Made by a program: the position numbers and the translations under genes. 64,000 nt of DNA from contig NZ_BOPB01000002.1 of assembly GCF_016863535.1 (NCBI RefSeq), forward strand, positions 1 through 64,000, read 5' to 3'. Positions 42,620 through 50,935 of the stretch are shown piece by piece. The notes beneath the pieces are model-generated. The model was not told the DNA's origin. It ran no database searches and saw only the letters and a list, made by a program, of their open reading frames with translations. Positions within the stretch are counted from its first letter, which is position 1; each line of letters begins with the position of its first letter. The stretch comes from Micromonospora lutea. Lineage in GTDB: Bacteria > Actinomycetota > Actinomycetes > Mycobacteriales > Micromonosporaceae.

Positions 42620-42631
42620 CCGGCCTACCCA

Positions 42632-44227
42632 TCAGAGGATCGGCGGCACATCGGTGCGGATCGGCACCGGCAACACCGTCGGCCCGTCGGCTCGTAGCGC
42701 CGTGGCCAGCGTCTCGCCGAGCTGATCGGGAGTCTCGACAACGGCGGTTGCGCATCCGTAGCCGCGGGCGATCGCCGTGATGTCGACGCCGGGCAGGTCC
42801 AGCCCGGGCACACCCGGCGTCTGCTTGAGTTCGGCGAACGCCTTGAGGATCGCGTACTGCTGGTTGACCGGCACGACAACGACCAGCGGCAGCCGCAACT
42901 GGGCGGCGGTCCAGAGCGCCTGGACCGAGTAGTGGAACGAGCCGTCGCCGATCACCGCGACCACCGGCCGATGGCGACCGGTGTCGCGCTGCGCCAGCGC
43001 GATGCCGACGGCAGCCGGCAGTCCGTAGCCGAGACCACCGCTGGCCATCGTGAAGTACGACCCGGGAGTGTCGAACCGCAACCGACGACGCAGCGCCGAC
43101 AGGTTGGATGGCGACTCCTGCACCAACACCCCGTCCTCCGGCCAGTGCCGGGCGAGCGCGGCGAAGAGCGCGTCGGCGCTGAGCGGAACCGAATCTGCCA
43201 CCGGTGACAGAACGGGCCGGGCCGGTGGCGGCGGCCGGTCCGACGGTGGCATCAGGTCGGCCAGCGCCGCGAGGGTGAGGCCGGCGTCGCCGAGGAGGCT
43301 GTCGCCGACCGGTGCTCGGGCCGCTTCCTCCGGATCGTCGGTGACGTGCAGCAACCGGGCACCGTCCGGCAGCGTCTCGCCCGGCACGTGCGGGTAGTAC
43401 CGGAACACCGGTGCGCCGACCACCAGCACGGTGTCGTGTCCCTGGAGCTGTTCGGCCAGCGGGCCCATCGCGTAGGGGAGCACACCCCGGAAGTGCGGGT
43501 GGTTCTCCGGGAAGGGGGTCCGTTCGGGCGCGGGCGCCGACCAGACCGGGGCGGCCAGCCGTTCGGCGAGGGCGACCCCGGCCGCCCACGCGTGCGCCCG
43601 GTCCACGGCGGCACCGAACACCAGGGCCGGCGACCGGCTCGTCGCCAGCGCCGAGGCGAACTGACGCAGCCGATCGGGGTCGGGAGCGAACCGGGTGGCC
43701 ACCGTGCGGACCTGCGGAGGCGGATCGGCGGGCTGCGCCCAGTCGTCCAGCGGGAGGGAGAGGAAGACCGGCCCGGTCGGTGGCTGGATCGCGGTGGCGT
43801 ACGCCCGCATGAGCGCCGCCGGGACGTCCTGGGCCCGGACCGGTTCGTGGGCCCACTTGACGTAGGGCTGGGGCAGTTCGGTGGGATGGCGGGCGGTGAG
43901 CCGGGGTTCGAGCAGCAGCATCTCCCGGGTCTGCTGGCCGGCGGTGACGATCAACGGTGTCCGGTTGTGCCAGGCGGTGACGATGGTGCCCATGGCGTTG
44001 CCGGTGCCCGGCGCGGTGTGCAGATTGACATGGGCCGGGGTGCCGGTGACCTGTGCGTAACCATCCGCCATGCCCACCGCCGACGCCTCCTGCAGGGCGA
44101 GCACGTAGCGGAAGTCGTCGGGAAAGGCATGCAGGAACGGCTCCTCGGTGGAGCCGGGGTTACCGAAGACGGTGGTCATGCCCAGGGCCCGGAGCAGGTC
44201 GTAGGTGGTGTCGCGGACCGTTGCCAT
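42632..44227 (-). CDS. mdlC: Thiamine-diphosphate enzyme, benzoylformate decarboxylase-like
   Basis: The product has 531 residues from ATG 44227. The ThDP motif GDGSFHYSVQALWTAAQLRLPLVVVVPVNQQYAIL, the N-terminal FGNPGSTEEPFL, the activating Glu in ALQEASAVGMADGY and NLHTAPGTGNAMG match benzoylformate decarboxylase, including the Ser and His positions of that enzyme (GNPGST, LHTAPG). The reaction would be benzoylformate to benzaldehyde plus CO2. No other mandelate-pathway gene is nearby, so the true 2-oxo acid is open. A related actinobacterial 2-oxo acid decarboxylase role is the alternative. Confidence 0.82.
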   Translation of the reverse strand: MATVRDTTYDLLRALGMTTVFGNPGSTEEPFLHAFPDDFRYVLALQEASAVGMADGYAQVTGTPAHVNLHTAPGTGNAMGTIVTAWHNRTPLIVTAGQQTREMLLLEPRLTARHPTELPQPYVKWAHEPVRAQDVPAALMRAYATAIQPPTGPVFLSLPLDDWAQPADPPPQVRTVATRFAPDPDRLRQFASALATSRSPALVFGAAVDRAHAWAAGVALAERLAAPVWSAPAPERTPFPENHPHFRGVLPYAMGPLAEQLQGHDTVLVVGAPVFRYYPHVPGETLPDGARLLHVTDDPEEAARAPVGDSLLGDAGLTLAALADLMPPSDRPPPPARPVLSPVADSVPLSADALFAALARHWPEDGVLVQESPSNLSALRRRLRFDTPGSYFTMASGGLGYGLPAAVGIALAQRDTGRHRPVVAVIGDGSFHYSVQALWTAAQLRLPLVVVVPVNQQYAILKAFAELKQTPGVPGLDLPGVDITAIARGYGCATAVVETPDQLGETLATALRADGPTVLPVPIRTDVPPIL

Positions 44228-44499
44228 CGCCTCTGAATGTATCGGGGCGACCCGGGGGCCCAAGGGCGTTTCGGCACTGCCGGGACAGCGGGTCGCGCGG
44301 CGTGCCCGGTGGGGGCGGAGTCGACCATCAGCGCGGTCCGGTTCGAGCATTCCGAGTGTCGATCACCCGGCCCTCAGACCTTCGCCTGGGTCGGGGACGC
44401 AAGCTATGGTGCCAGGCATGGCGATGACAGCGCGGATCACCGGTTGGGCACACCGTCGATGAGTGTGACCGGTTCCGCCTTCCCGCGTACGACTGACGG

Positions 44500-45099
44500 G
44501 TGCGCGTGATGCAGGGAGAGGGGCAGGCGATCGGCGGGCGGGCGACGGAGTCGATGACCGGGAAGCTGCTGGTGGCGACACCGGCGCTGAAGGATCCGAA
44601 CTTCGACCGTACGGTCGTGCTCCTGGTCGCGCACGAGCCCGGCGGTGCGCTCGGCGTGGTGCTCAACCGGGCCACCGAGGTGCCGGTGGCGGACGTCCTG
44701 CGCGACTGGGGCGACCTGGCCCGCCACCCGGCGGTGCTCTTCGAGGGCGGCCCGGTGCAGCCCGACTCCGCGATCTGCCTGGCTCGGATGCGCCCGCCGG
44801 TGCGTCGCCTCAAAGGCTTCCACCAGGTGTCCGGCGCGGTGGGCACGCTCGACCTGTCGGTCGATCCGCAGCGGCTGCGGGAGAACGTGCAGAGCATCCG
44901 GGTCTTCGCCGGTTACGCGGGCTGGGGCACCGGGCAGCTGGAGCAGGAGATCGAGGACGGCTCCTGGTTCGTGCTCGATGCGCTGCCCGGCGACGCGTTC
45001 GTCGACCGCCCCGACGACCTGTGGCCGATGGTGCTGCGCCGCCAGGGCGGCATGATGGCCGCGGTCGCGCACTTCCCGCCGGACGTGGCGCTGAACTGA
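44500..45099 (+). CDS. YqgE/AlgH family protein
   Basis: The product has 199 residues from GTG 44500; GTG 44506 and ATG 44509 are alternatives. The family core GKLLVATPALKDPNFDRTVVLLVAHEPGGALGVVLNRAT and FEGGPVQPDSAICLAR, VFAGYAGWGTGQLEQEIEDGSWFV is complete. AlgH was described as an alginate regulator in Pseudomonas, but the biochemical role of the family is unknown. A tRNA gene follows. Confidence 0.92.
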   Translation: MRVMQGEGQAIGGRATESMTGKLLVATPALKDPNFDRTVVLLVAHEPGGALGVVLNRATEVPVADVLRDWGDLARHPAVLFEGGPVQPDSAICLARMRPPVRRLKGFHQVSGAVGTLDLSVDPQRLRENVQSIRVFAGYAGWGTGQLEQEIEDGSWFVLDALPGDAFVDRPDDLWPMVLRRQGGMMAAVAHFPPDVALN

Positions 45100-45126
45100 A
45101 GGGCGTCGGCGGGGCACCCCCGCGAG

Positions 45127-45155
45127 ATGACCATGCCGAGCGGCGTGTGTATAGT
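45127..45155 (+). promoter_or_regulatory. Promoter of tRNA-Ala
   Basis: ATGACC (45127-45132) and TATAGT (45150-45155) with a 17-base spacer lie 35 bases before the tRNA. This leaves a short precursor leader. Confidence 0.65.
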
Positions 45156-45190
45156 TCTTCCAGTGCCCGGGCGACCGGGCGCGAAAGTAA

Positions 45191-45263
45191 GGGGCCGTGG
45201 CGCAGCTGGTAGCGCACCACACTGGCAGTGTGGGGGTCAGGGGTTCGAGTCCCCTCGGCTCCA
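45191..45263 (+). tRNA. tRNA-Ala, anticodon GGC
   Basis: A 73-base cloverleaf is present. The acceptor stem is GGGGCCG/CGGCTCC (one G-U), the anticodon stem CACAC/GTGTG encloses TGGCAGT (GGC at 45224-45226), and the T-arm is GGGGTTCGAGTCCCC. The 3' CCA is not encoded. It marks the edge of an accessory region. Confidence 0.95.
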
Positions 45264-45280
45264 CCCTTATCTACAGGAAG

Positions 45281-45313
45281 TCGGCATTGGTCATCGACCA
45301 GTGCCGATTTTTT
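45281..45313 (+). terminator. Rho-independent terminator after tRNA-Ala
   Basis: The stem TCGGCATTGGTC/GACCAGTGCCGA (one G-T pair) is followed by TTTTTT. It is one of the few T-tract terminators in the window. Confidence 0.85.
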
Positions 45314-45473
45314 GATCATCGTGCTCACACACATGCTCACACTTCAAGAACAAGAAGCCACCGTCGGCCGACATCCGCTGACATTGGACGTGATCTGTAG
45401 ATCTGAATGTTGCCCGTTCGAGATGTGCTGACATCGGCCGGAATGACGTGACGGATTCGTTGCCATACTGGCA

Positions 45474-45698
45474 TTGGAGATCGTCGTGCGGGGCAGCGTC
45501 TTATACCTGGCGCTGTTCCTTCCGCTCCGCGTCGTGCTGAAGGTCCTGGTCGCCGAAGCCGCCCAGCGCGGCATGGGGCGCGGGCCGGTACGCCTCGTCC
45601 TGAGCTCGGGCGATGTTCGTGGCCGCGATCGGGTGGCTGCCCCCCGGTCGGCGGCCCACCTCAACCGGCCAGGAGGGCGATCAGGTCGCTTCCGGTGA
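45474..45698 (+). pseudogene. Remnant of a DUF421 membrane protein gene
   Basis: The frame begins LEIVVRGSVLYLALFLPLRVVLK, which looks like the first transmembrane helix of DUF421 (YetF-like) proteins. It then jumps to VAEAAQRGM, as if about 15 residues (normally up to VVLIADAAQNxM) were deleted. After that the sequence is unrelated. Full-length members have 150-230 residues. The preceding 160 bases after the tRNA terminator hold no gene. Confidence 0.5.
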
Positions 45699-46098
45699 CG
45701 ATGCCCATCGGTAGGCCGTCCGGGTTGATGACCGCGACGGCGTCTACGCCTCCGGCTCGCATCAGCCGCGCGGCGTCGACCACGTGCGCCTCGGAGTTGA
45801 CCACCGCCGGGTCCGGGTCCAGCGCCTGCGCGACGGTGAGCTGGGACAGTGCGGCGTTGTCATGTGCCCACGCCGCGGCGACCGCCCGGTCGGCGAGTAC
45901 GCCCACGCATCGCCCGGCCGCGTCGACGACGACAAGGTGGCGACGCCCGGTGCGAACCATCGCCTCCAGCGCGTCACCGAGCCGTGTGTCGACGGAGACG
46001 GAGATGACAGGGCTGCTCATCACCTCGGTTACCGGTCGACGTACCCGTCGTGCGGCTCCGCCTTCGGCCTGGTGTCCTGATACGTAGATCGCCCGCAT
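45661..46098 (-). CDS. Two-CBS-domain protein (Hrp1-like)
   Basis: The product has 145 residues from ATG 46098 (GGAG upstream). Two CBS motifs are present: VTEVMSSPVISVSVDTRLGDALEAMVRTGRRHLVVVDAAGRCVGVLADR and LTVAQALDPDPAVVNSEAHVVDAARLMRAGGVDAVAVINPDGLPMGIVTGSDLIALL. Such stand-alone CBS pairs bind adenine nucleotides and are prominent in DosR-type dormancy regulons (Hrp1). It lies 46 bases from a second CBS gene on the same strand. Confidence 0.88.
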   Translation of the reverse strand: MRAIYVSGHQAEGGAARRVRRPVTEVMSSPVISVSVDTRLGDALEAMVRTGRRHLVVVDAAGRCVGVLADRAVAAAWAHDNAALSQLTVAQALDPDPAVVNSEAHVVDAARLMRAGGVDAVAVINPDGLPMGIVTGSDLIALLAG

Positions 46099-46144
46099 GA
46101 TCGTCTCCAAGCGTCCTATATCGCGTGCAATCCGAGTGTCGACG

Positions 46145-46594
46145 TCACGTAATGCCGCCGAAGGTGCTGCGTTCGGACCATCCTTCAACGAGCTGGGTGT
46201 CGTCGAAGTCGAACCAGAGCTCGTTGACCACTTGCACGACGCCGCTGACCTGTGCGGCGAGGCGGCCGGCAATCTCCACCGAGGTCTTGCGATCCAACCG
46301 CCCACTCAACCGGACCACTCCGTCGTGCACGGTCACCTGGACGAGGCCGTCCTGCACCGCGAGGACCCGGCGCAGCACCTCCTGGACCACATCGTGGCGG
46401 ATCTCGGCGTCCGAACGCAGGTGCACCAGGTCTGCCTCGGATACGACACCGACGACGTGCTGGAACCGGTCGACCACCGGCACCGCACTGACGTGCCGTT
46501 GCATGAGCACATCAACGATCTCCCGGTACGGCGTGTCGTCCTGTACCGTCGCGACGTCCGTACTCATCACGTCTCGCACCTGCCAGCTCCGCAT
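46145..46594 (-). CDS. CBS-BON domain protein
   Basis: The product has 149 residues from ATG 46594, after an ideal GAGGAGGT. One CBS motif (VRDVMSTDVATVQDDTPYREIVDVLMQRHVSAVPVVDRFQHVVGVVSEADL) is followed by a BON domain (DVVQEVLRRVLAVQDGLVQVTVHDGVVRLSGRLDRKTSVEIAGRLAAQVSGVVQVVNEL). The family usually has two CBS motifs before BON, so this is a short form. A role in stress signalling or nucleotide sensing is likely. Confidence 0.85.
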   Translation of the reverse strand: MRSWQVRDVMSTDVATVQDDTPYREIVDVLMQRHVSAVPVVDRFQHVVGVVSEADLVHLRSDAEIRHDVVQEVLRRVLAVQDGLVQVTVHDGVVRLSGRLDRKTSVEIAGRLAAQVSGVVQVVNELWFDFDDTQLVEGWSERSTFGGIT

Positions 46595-46667
46595 CGCGAC
46601 CTCCTCGTCCGACTCCACTGTACGAGCCTGCCGACGGACTGATCAGAGTCGGACGTCCGCAGTCGAC

Positions 46668-46680
46668 GGGACCTGCGGCC
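46668..46680. promoter_or_regulatory. Possible DosR/DevR-like half-palindrome
   Basis: GGGACCTGCGGCC lies in the control region shared by the CBS-BON gene (-) and the two-helix membrane protein gene (+). It fits GGGAC-N4-G-CC, a loose match to the DosR box core. It is a weak call by eye only. Confidence 0.2.
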
Positions 46681-46829
46681 GGCCAGTTCCGGGCGATACG
46701 GCTCTGCCCCACGGCAGAGGCACAGGACGCCCTACGAGGGCTGATGTGGCTCACCGTCCGGATACTCGTCGCCCTCTGACTTCGTTCGCCTGCACGTTGG
46801 TGCTGACGATCACCACTGAGTAGAAAGAT

Positions 46830-46858
46830 GTAGACCTCGCTGCGACAGCGGGGCCTAC
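46830..46858 (+). promoter_or_regulatory. Hairpin in the leader of the membrane protein gene
   Basis: GTAGACCTCGCTG and CAGCGGGGCCTAC form a 13-bp stem with two mismatched or wobble positions and a 3-base loop, 23 bases before the ATG. It may be an operator or leader structure. Confidence 0.3.
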
Positions 46859-46881
46859 GTCACACCGATGAGGGAGACTTG

Positions 46882-47361
46882 ATGAGTACTTCGACCGAGT
46901 CCGCCGCGACCACCCCGAGGGCCGTCGGCTCGACCGTGCGGCTGCTGTCGATCCTGGTGATCGTCGCGGGCCTGATTATGCTGGTGGCAGGCGCGGCTAC
47001 CTGGTTCACCGTACAGAGCCAACTGGCCGACGAGCGCATCACCGTGTCCGACGACGCGGACTGGTTCGCCGGTGAAAAAATCAACGGTCCGCTCACCGCG
47101 TACTCGGAGGCGGAGGTTATCGAGAAGCACGCGCTGGAGGCTAGCGGAGGGAAGACCTACGCCGAGATGGACCGGGAGGATCCCGCGCGAACGGTCGTGA
47201 TGAACGGTTCGTTCCTGCGTGCGTCCCTGTTCACCTCGGTGGTGTCCTTCGGCGTCGCCGCCATGGCAATGGGCCTCGGCGTGGTGGTAATGCTGATCGG
47301 CTGGGCTCTGTTGGCCGTGTCGCGCCAGCTGAACGCCGTCGCGTCACCGGCGGCCTCCTAG
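46882..47361 (+). CDS. Two-helix membrane protein of the stress island
   Basis: The product has 159 residues from ATG 46882 (GAGGGAGA upstream). Hydrophobic helices lie at about residues 20-44 and 112-140. Between them is a polar extracytoplasmic segment (SDDADWFAGEKINGPLTAYSEAEVIEKHALEASGGKTYAEMDREDPAR). I do not recognise a named family, though similar proteins occur in actinobacteria next to Usp/CBS genes. A strong terminator follows. Confidence 0.75.
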   Translation: MSTSTESAATTPRAVGSTVRLLSILVIVAGLIMLVAGAATWFTVQSQLADERITVSDDADWFAGEKINGPLTAYSEAEVIEKHALEASGGKTYAEMDREDPARTVVMNGSFLRASLFTSVVSFGVAAMAMGLGVVVMLIGWALLAVSRQLNAVASPAAS

Positions 47362-47388
47362 CTGCTCCACTCGGTGCCTGGGCCGGGA

Positions 47389-47424
47389 AACGGCTGGGCG
47401 GCTGCGTTGAGCCGCCCAGCCGTT
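47389..47424 (+). terminator. Hairpin terminator
   Basis: Perfect 15-bp arms (AACGGCTGGGCGGCT and its complement) with a 6-base loop lie 27 bases after the two-helix membrane protein gene. Confidence 0.75.
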
Positions 47425-47765
47425 CGCGGTTGCGGTGCTGTCGCCGGGCCTAGGCCGTTGGCGACGAACGGCGTCGCGTGGCGGTAGAGGCCACTTGACC
47501 GACCGGAAGACCGATGGCATCGGCGGGAAGCCTTCGGCGCCGCGGTCCGTCTGCACACCGATCGGTCGCCACATCACCCTCGTACGCCCGACCTGGCCAC
47601 GAGCGGGATCGTAGGTCCGGCTCGCGAGCGGCACCGCGGGACGCTGCGGGACCACTGTCCGGCGGCGAACTGGACCGGGCCCGGCGATGGCGCGCGCGGC
47701 TCGGCGTCCGGCAGACCGGTAGGCCCCAACCATCCGTCGCGTCGCGGCCTGGCCGGTCCAGTCGG
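47425..47765. other. Gene-free interval between convergent genes
   Basis: No convincing gene is seen here. GGGACCACTGTCC (47648-47660) has GGAC/GTCC symmetry like a DosR box but lies downstream of both flanking genes, so it may belong to a lost gene. Short open frames exist on both strands without recognisable domains. Confidence 0.5.
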
Positions 47766-48809
47766 TCAGGCCCGGGTGAGCACGACCTTCAGGGCGCCGG
47801 TGTCGCCGGGACGGGTGAACACGTCGTAGGCGGCCGGGAAGTCGGCCAGGGCGAATCGGTGGGTGACGAAGCGTGCCGGGTCGATCTGACCGGCAGCGAC
47901 CAGTCGTAGCAGGGTCGGTGTGGAGTAGGTGTCCACCAGGCCGGTGGTGATCGTGACGTTCTTGATCCACAGGTCTTCGAGGTGCAGCGGGGCTGGCTTG
48001 CCGTGCACGCCGACGTTGGCGACGCGGCCCCCGGGGCGGATCAGCCGCGTGCACAACTCGAAGGTTTCGGGCACGCCGACGGCCTCGATGGCCACGTCGG
48101 CACCGAGGCCGTCGGTGAGGTCGTTCACCCGGGCGACCGGGTCCTGTTGTCCGTTGTTGACTACGATGTCGGCGCCGAAGTTCCGGGCGGCGTCCAGCCG
48201 GCTGTCGGCAAGGTCGATCGCGACGACGTGGCCCGGCGACAGGAGCCGGGCGGCCAGGATCGCGGCCAGCCCGATCGGGCCGGCGCCGACGACTGCGACG
48301 GTGTCGCCGGGCCGTACGCCGCCGTTGAGGACGCCGACCTCGTAGGAGGTGGGCAGGATGTCGGCGAGCATGAGCACCTGTTCGTCGCTGACTCCGGGTG
48401 GGACCGGGTAGGTGGAGTTGTCGGCGAACGGCACCCGTACCTGCTCGGCCTGGGTGCCGTCAATGCGGTGTCCGAGGATCCAGCCGCCTCCGCCCCGGCA
48501 CTGCCCGTACGCCTGGTCCCGACAGTAGCGGCACCGGCCGCATGCGGTGATACAGGACACCAGCACCCGGTCGCCGGGCTTGACGTTCTTCACGCCCGCA
48601 CCGATCTCGGTCACGGTGCCGACGGCCTCGTGGCCGAGGATCCGGCCGTCGGTGACCGCCGGCACGTCACCTTTGAGGATGTGCAGGTCGGTGCCGCAGA
48701 TCGTCACCGTGTCGACCCGAACGACCGCGTCGGTGTCGTCGATGATGGTCGGGTCCGGCACCTCCTCCCAGCTCTTGTTGCCGGGTCCGTGGTAGACCAT
48801 CGCACGCAT
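47766..48809 (-). CDS. Zinc-dependent alcohol dehydrogenase (MDR family)
   Basis: The product has 347 residues from ATG 48809 (GGAG upstream). The catalytic-zinc residues (Cys in TICGTDLHILKGD, His-Glu in GHEAVGTV), four structural Cys (CGRCRYCRDQAYGQC) and the NAD fold VAVVGAGPIGLAAILAAR are complete. The GxxWILGHRIDGTQAEQVRVPFAD segment fits the alcohol dehydrogenases found in DosR-like clusters. The likely role is NADH recycling under low oxygen. The substrate is unknown. Confidence 0.92.
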   Translation of the reverse strand: MRAMVYHGPGNKSWEEVPDPTIIDDTDAVVRVDTVTICGTDLHILKGDVPAVTDGRILGHEAVGTVTEIGAGVKNVKPGDRVLVSCITACGRCRYCRDQAYGQCRGGGGWILGHRIDGTQAEQVRVPFADNSTYPVPPGVSDEQVLMLADILPTSYEVGVLNGGVRPGDTVAVVGAGPIGLAAILAARLLSPGHVVAIDLADSRLDAARNFGADIVVNNGQQDPVARVNDLTDGLGADVAIEAVGVPETFELCTRLIRPGGRVANVGVHGKPAPLHLEDLWIKNVTITTGLVDTYSTPTLLRLVAAGQIDPARFVTHRFALADFPAAYDVFTRPGDTGALKVVLTRA

Positions 48810-48964
48810 GGCCAAATCTCCATTTCCTCGACGACGATTCCATCCTCGCAGGCTAAGAGCCGTCCCCCAGCGGAAAGGCCTCGATGTCAGCCGATACGAC
48901 GCTCCGAGGTCCGAGGCCCGGCAGGTAGGCCCAACGCGGGACCCGCGGTTCTGCCGAGGGCCCC

Positions 48965-49435
48965 TCAGCCGCGTGTCGCCGGCTCCGCGGGCGGCGCTGC
49001 CGACACCGGCACCGGGATGACGACCACCGGGCACGCCGCGAGCCGGATGCACTCCTCGCTGACCGAGCCGAGGACGGTGTGCCGCAGCCGGCTGTGCCCG
49101 TGGCTGCCGAGCACGAGCAGGTCGGCCGTGCGGGCCGCTGCCGCGAGTGCCGGCGCGGCCCGGCCCTCGACGACTTCCCCGGCGACGGGATGCGAGGTGC
49201 CGTGCCGGGCGGCCAGTGCGGTGAGTTCGCGTTCCAGGATCGCCTCGGCGTGCCGCTTCTCGTCGGTGGGGTTGGTCGCGATGGCCGGGCCGGTCTCGAT
49301 GCCGTCCCATCGCCACGCGATCACCGCCTGAACGGTGCCGCCGCGGGCGGACGCCTCCTTGGCCGCCCAGTCGAGCGCCCGACGGCCGCCCTCGGAGCCG
49401 TCCACGCCGACCACGATCAGATAGTTGCCCGTCAT
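48965..49435 (-). CDS. Universal stress protein, single domain
   Basis: This 156-residue Usp begins with IVVGVDGSEGGRRALDWAAKEA. The ATP-binding signature is GSHGHSRLRHTVLGSVSEECIRLAACPVVVIP (G-2x-G-9x-GS), so it probably binds ATP. It lies upstream of the dehydrogenase on the same strand, 155 bases away, with no terminator seen between them. Confidence 0.92.
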   Translation of the reverse strand: MTGNYLIVVGVDGSEGGRRALDWAAKEASARGGTVQAVIAWRWDGIETGPAIATNPTDEKRHAEAILERELTALAARHGTSHPVAGEVVEGRAAPALAAAARTADLLVLGSHGHSRLRHTVLGSVSEECIRLAACPVVVIPVPVSAAPPAEPATRG

Positions 49436-49649
49436 GGTAGGACCTCACCTTCGCCCACATCCTGCACCCAGTATCCGACCGGTCGTGGCGAATCGGGCAG
49501 AAGCCAAAGCCCTCCCCAGGAGGGCCGATAGGCCCGGCCGGCTGCTCTGCGACGAGGGCGGAGCACCGTCACCGTCGCCCGGTCGCATCCGAGCCAGGTG
49601 GGCCGAGCGGGCATTTGAGGCACAGCCTGAACTCGCCTCGCTACGCCGG

Positions 49650-49871
49650 ACGGGTCCGGTCGTCACCGGGGCTGGATCGGGTATCGGTCAGGCGATCGTC
49701 CGTCAACTCGCCGCGGAGGGAGCCACCGTCGTCGGATGCGACGTCGACGCCGCTGGCCTGGCGTTGACGCTCGAGCTGACGGAGAAGGACGGGTTCAGCG
49801 CCACCTTCGTGATGAGCGACCCAGACCTGCGCCACGGCGTCCACGAGGATCGACGACGGGACCCGCGGTAA
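49650..49871 (+). pseudogene. 5' remnant of a short-chain dehydrogenase gene
   Basis: The frame contains GPVVTGAGSGIGQAIVRQLAAEGATVVGCDVDAAGLALTLELT, the complete nucleotide-binding start of an SDR. It loses similarity after about 55 residues (FVMSDPDLRHGVHEDRRRDPR-stop), and the Asn, Ser and YxxxK active site is missing. No start codon with a ribosome site precedes the Rossmann motif. Confidence 0.7.
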
Positions 49872-49920
49872 GAGACCTGGCACGCGCTCGCACCGGGCAC
49901 CTTTTCGGATCTCCGGCGGT

Positions 49921-50409
49921 TCATCGGGACCTGCCGGCAAACTCGACGCGGAAGGCGGGGTAGCGCGCAGCGATTTCTTCGAACTCGGCCAGGGGTGCGT
50001 GCCGGTCGACCGGGAGGTGGGGTCGTGCTCCCGGCACCTTCTGCAGATACCGCTTCAGGATCGGCGCTCGCTGGTCGATCGGAACCGGGACCAGGCGGCA
50101 GGCCCTGGCGCGTCCATGCCGGATGGTCGCTTGGCCGTCGGCGGCGTGCACGTTGCGTACCCAGTTGCAGTTCTCGCCCAGCATGGACACCAGGTACCAC
50201 TCGCCCTGCCAGTCGGCCATGCCCAGCGGAAACCGGGTGAGTCGTCCGCTACGACGCCCGACGACCTCCAGCGTCACCCAGCGCCGGGGAAACAGACCGA
50301 CGCCCTGCACGGCCGCCCAGAAACGCGCAAAGCGGCGAGCCGTGGCATCACCCCGCCCTCCCGCGTACATCTTGCGAAGGTCGTCATCGGAAAAGGGCCA
50401 GCGTCCCAT
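49921..50409 (-). CDS. F420/deazaflavin-type nitroreductase family oxidoreductase (DUF385)
   Basis: The product has 162 residues. The split-barrel pattern RRWVTLEVVGRRSGRLTRFPLGMADWQGEWYLVSMLGENCNWVRNVHAADGQATIRHGR is that of Ddn-like deazaflavin-dependent nitroreductases. These use F420H2 to reduce quinones or nitro compounds in actinobacteria and protect against oxidative stress. It fits the hypoxia theme of the neighbourhood. Confidence 0.88.
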   Translation of the reverse strand: MGRWPFSDDDLRKMYAGGRGDATARRFARFWAAVQGVGLFPRRWVTLEVVGRRSGRLTRFPLGMADWQGEWYLVSMLGENCNWVRNVHAADGQATIRHGRARACRLVPVPIDQRAPILKRYLQKVPGARPHLPVDRHAPLAEFEEIAARYPAFRVEFAGRSR

Positions 50410-50563
50410 CGCTCCTCCATCTGGCTGCCGCGCGACCGTTGCCCGGGTCCGGCAGCCTACTCTTGCCTGCGGAGCTGTGCGGGCCCCGCCGACCTCACCC
50501 AGCCACCAGTGGAGGACTGGCGGTGCACGCCTGCTCTACCCGACGCCGGTGTCGCCGGGTGAC

Positions 50564-50893
50564 ATGCTTCCGCTGGTGTACGACCTGGATGCGTTGGCCG
50601 CCGAGGCGGACCGGAGCCTCACCGAGTCCCTCGCCGGTCTCGCGGCGCGGTACCCGGATGTGCAGGTTCAGCGGCGGCTGCTGCGGGGGTCCCCGGCCAA
50701 AGTGCTGGTAGAGGAATCGAAGATCGCTCAGCTGGTTGTCGTCGGAGGCCGTGGTCGAGGCGCGCTCAGTGGGCTGCTGCTCGGCTCGGTCAGCCACGCG
50801 GTCCTTCATCACGCTCACTGCCCGGTGGCGATCCTGCACCACGTACGGGATGCCGCAGCGGCCGTGGACAAGCCCCACCGACAGCACTCTTGA
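50564..50893 (+). pseudogene. Universal stress protein remnant lacking its N-terminus
   Basis: From ATG 50564 the frame reads LPLVYDLDALAAEADRSLTESLAGLAARYPDVQVQRRLLRG...VVVGGRGRGALSGLLLGSVSHAVLHHAHCPVAIL, the C-terminal two thirds of a Usp domain with its ATP loop. The first strand (normally VVVGVDGS) is missing, and the frame upstream reads into the control region of the oxidoreductase gene. It resembles the second domain of tandem Usps, so it is probably a deletion remnant. Expression as a 109-residue protein cannot be excluded. Confidence 0.6.
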
Positions 50894-50935
50894 TCCGGTA
50901 GGCGCAGGCGCGGTGTGGCCGGGAATGATGTGGAC

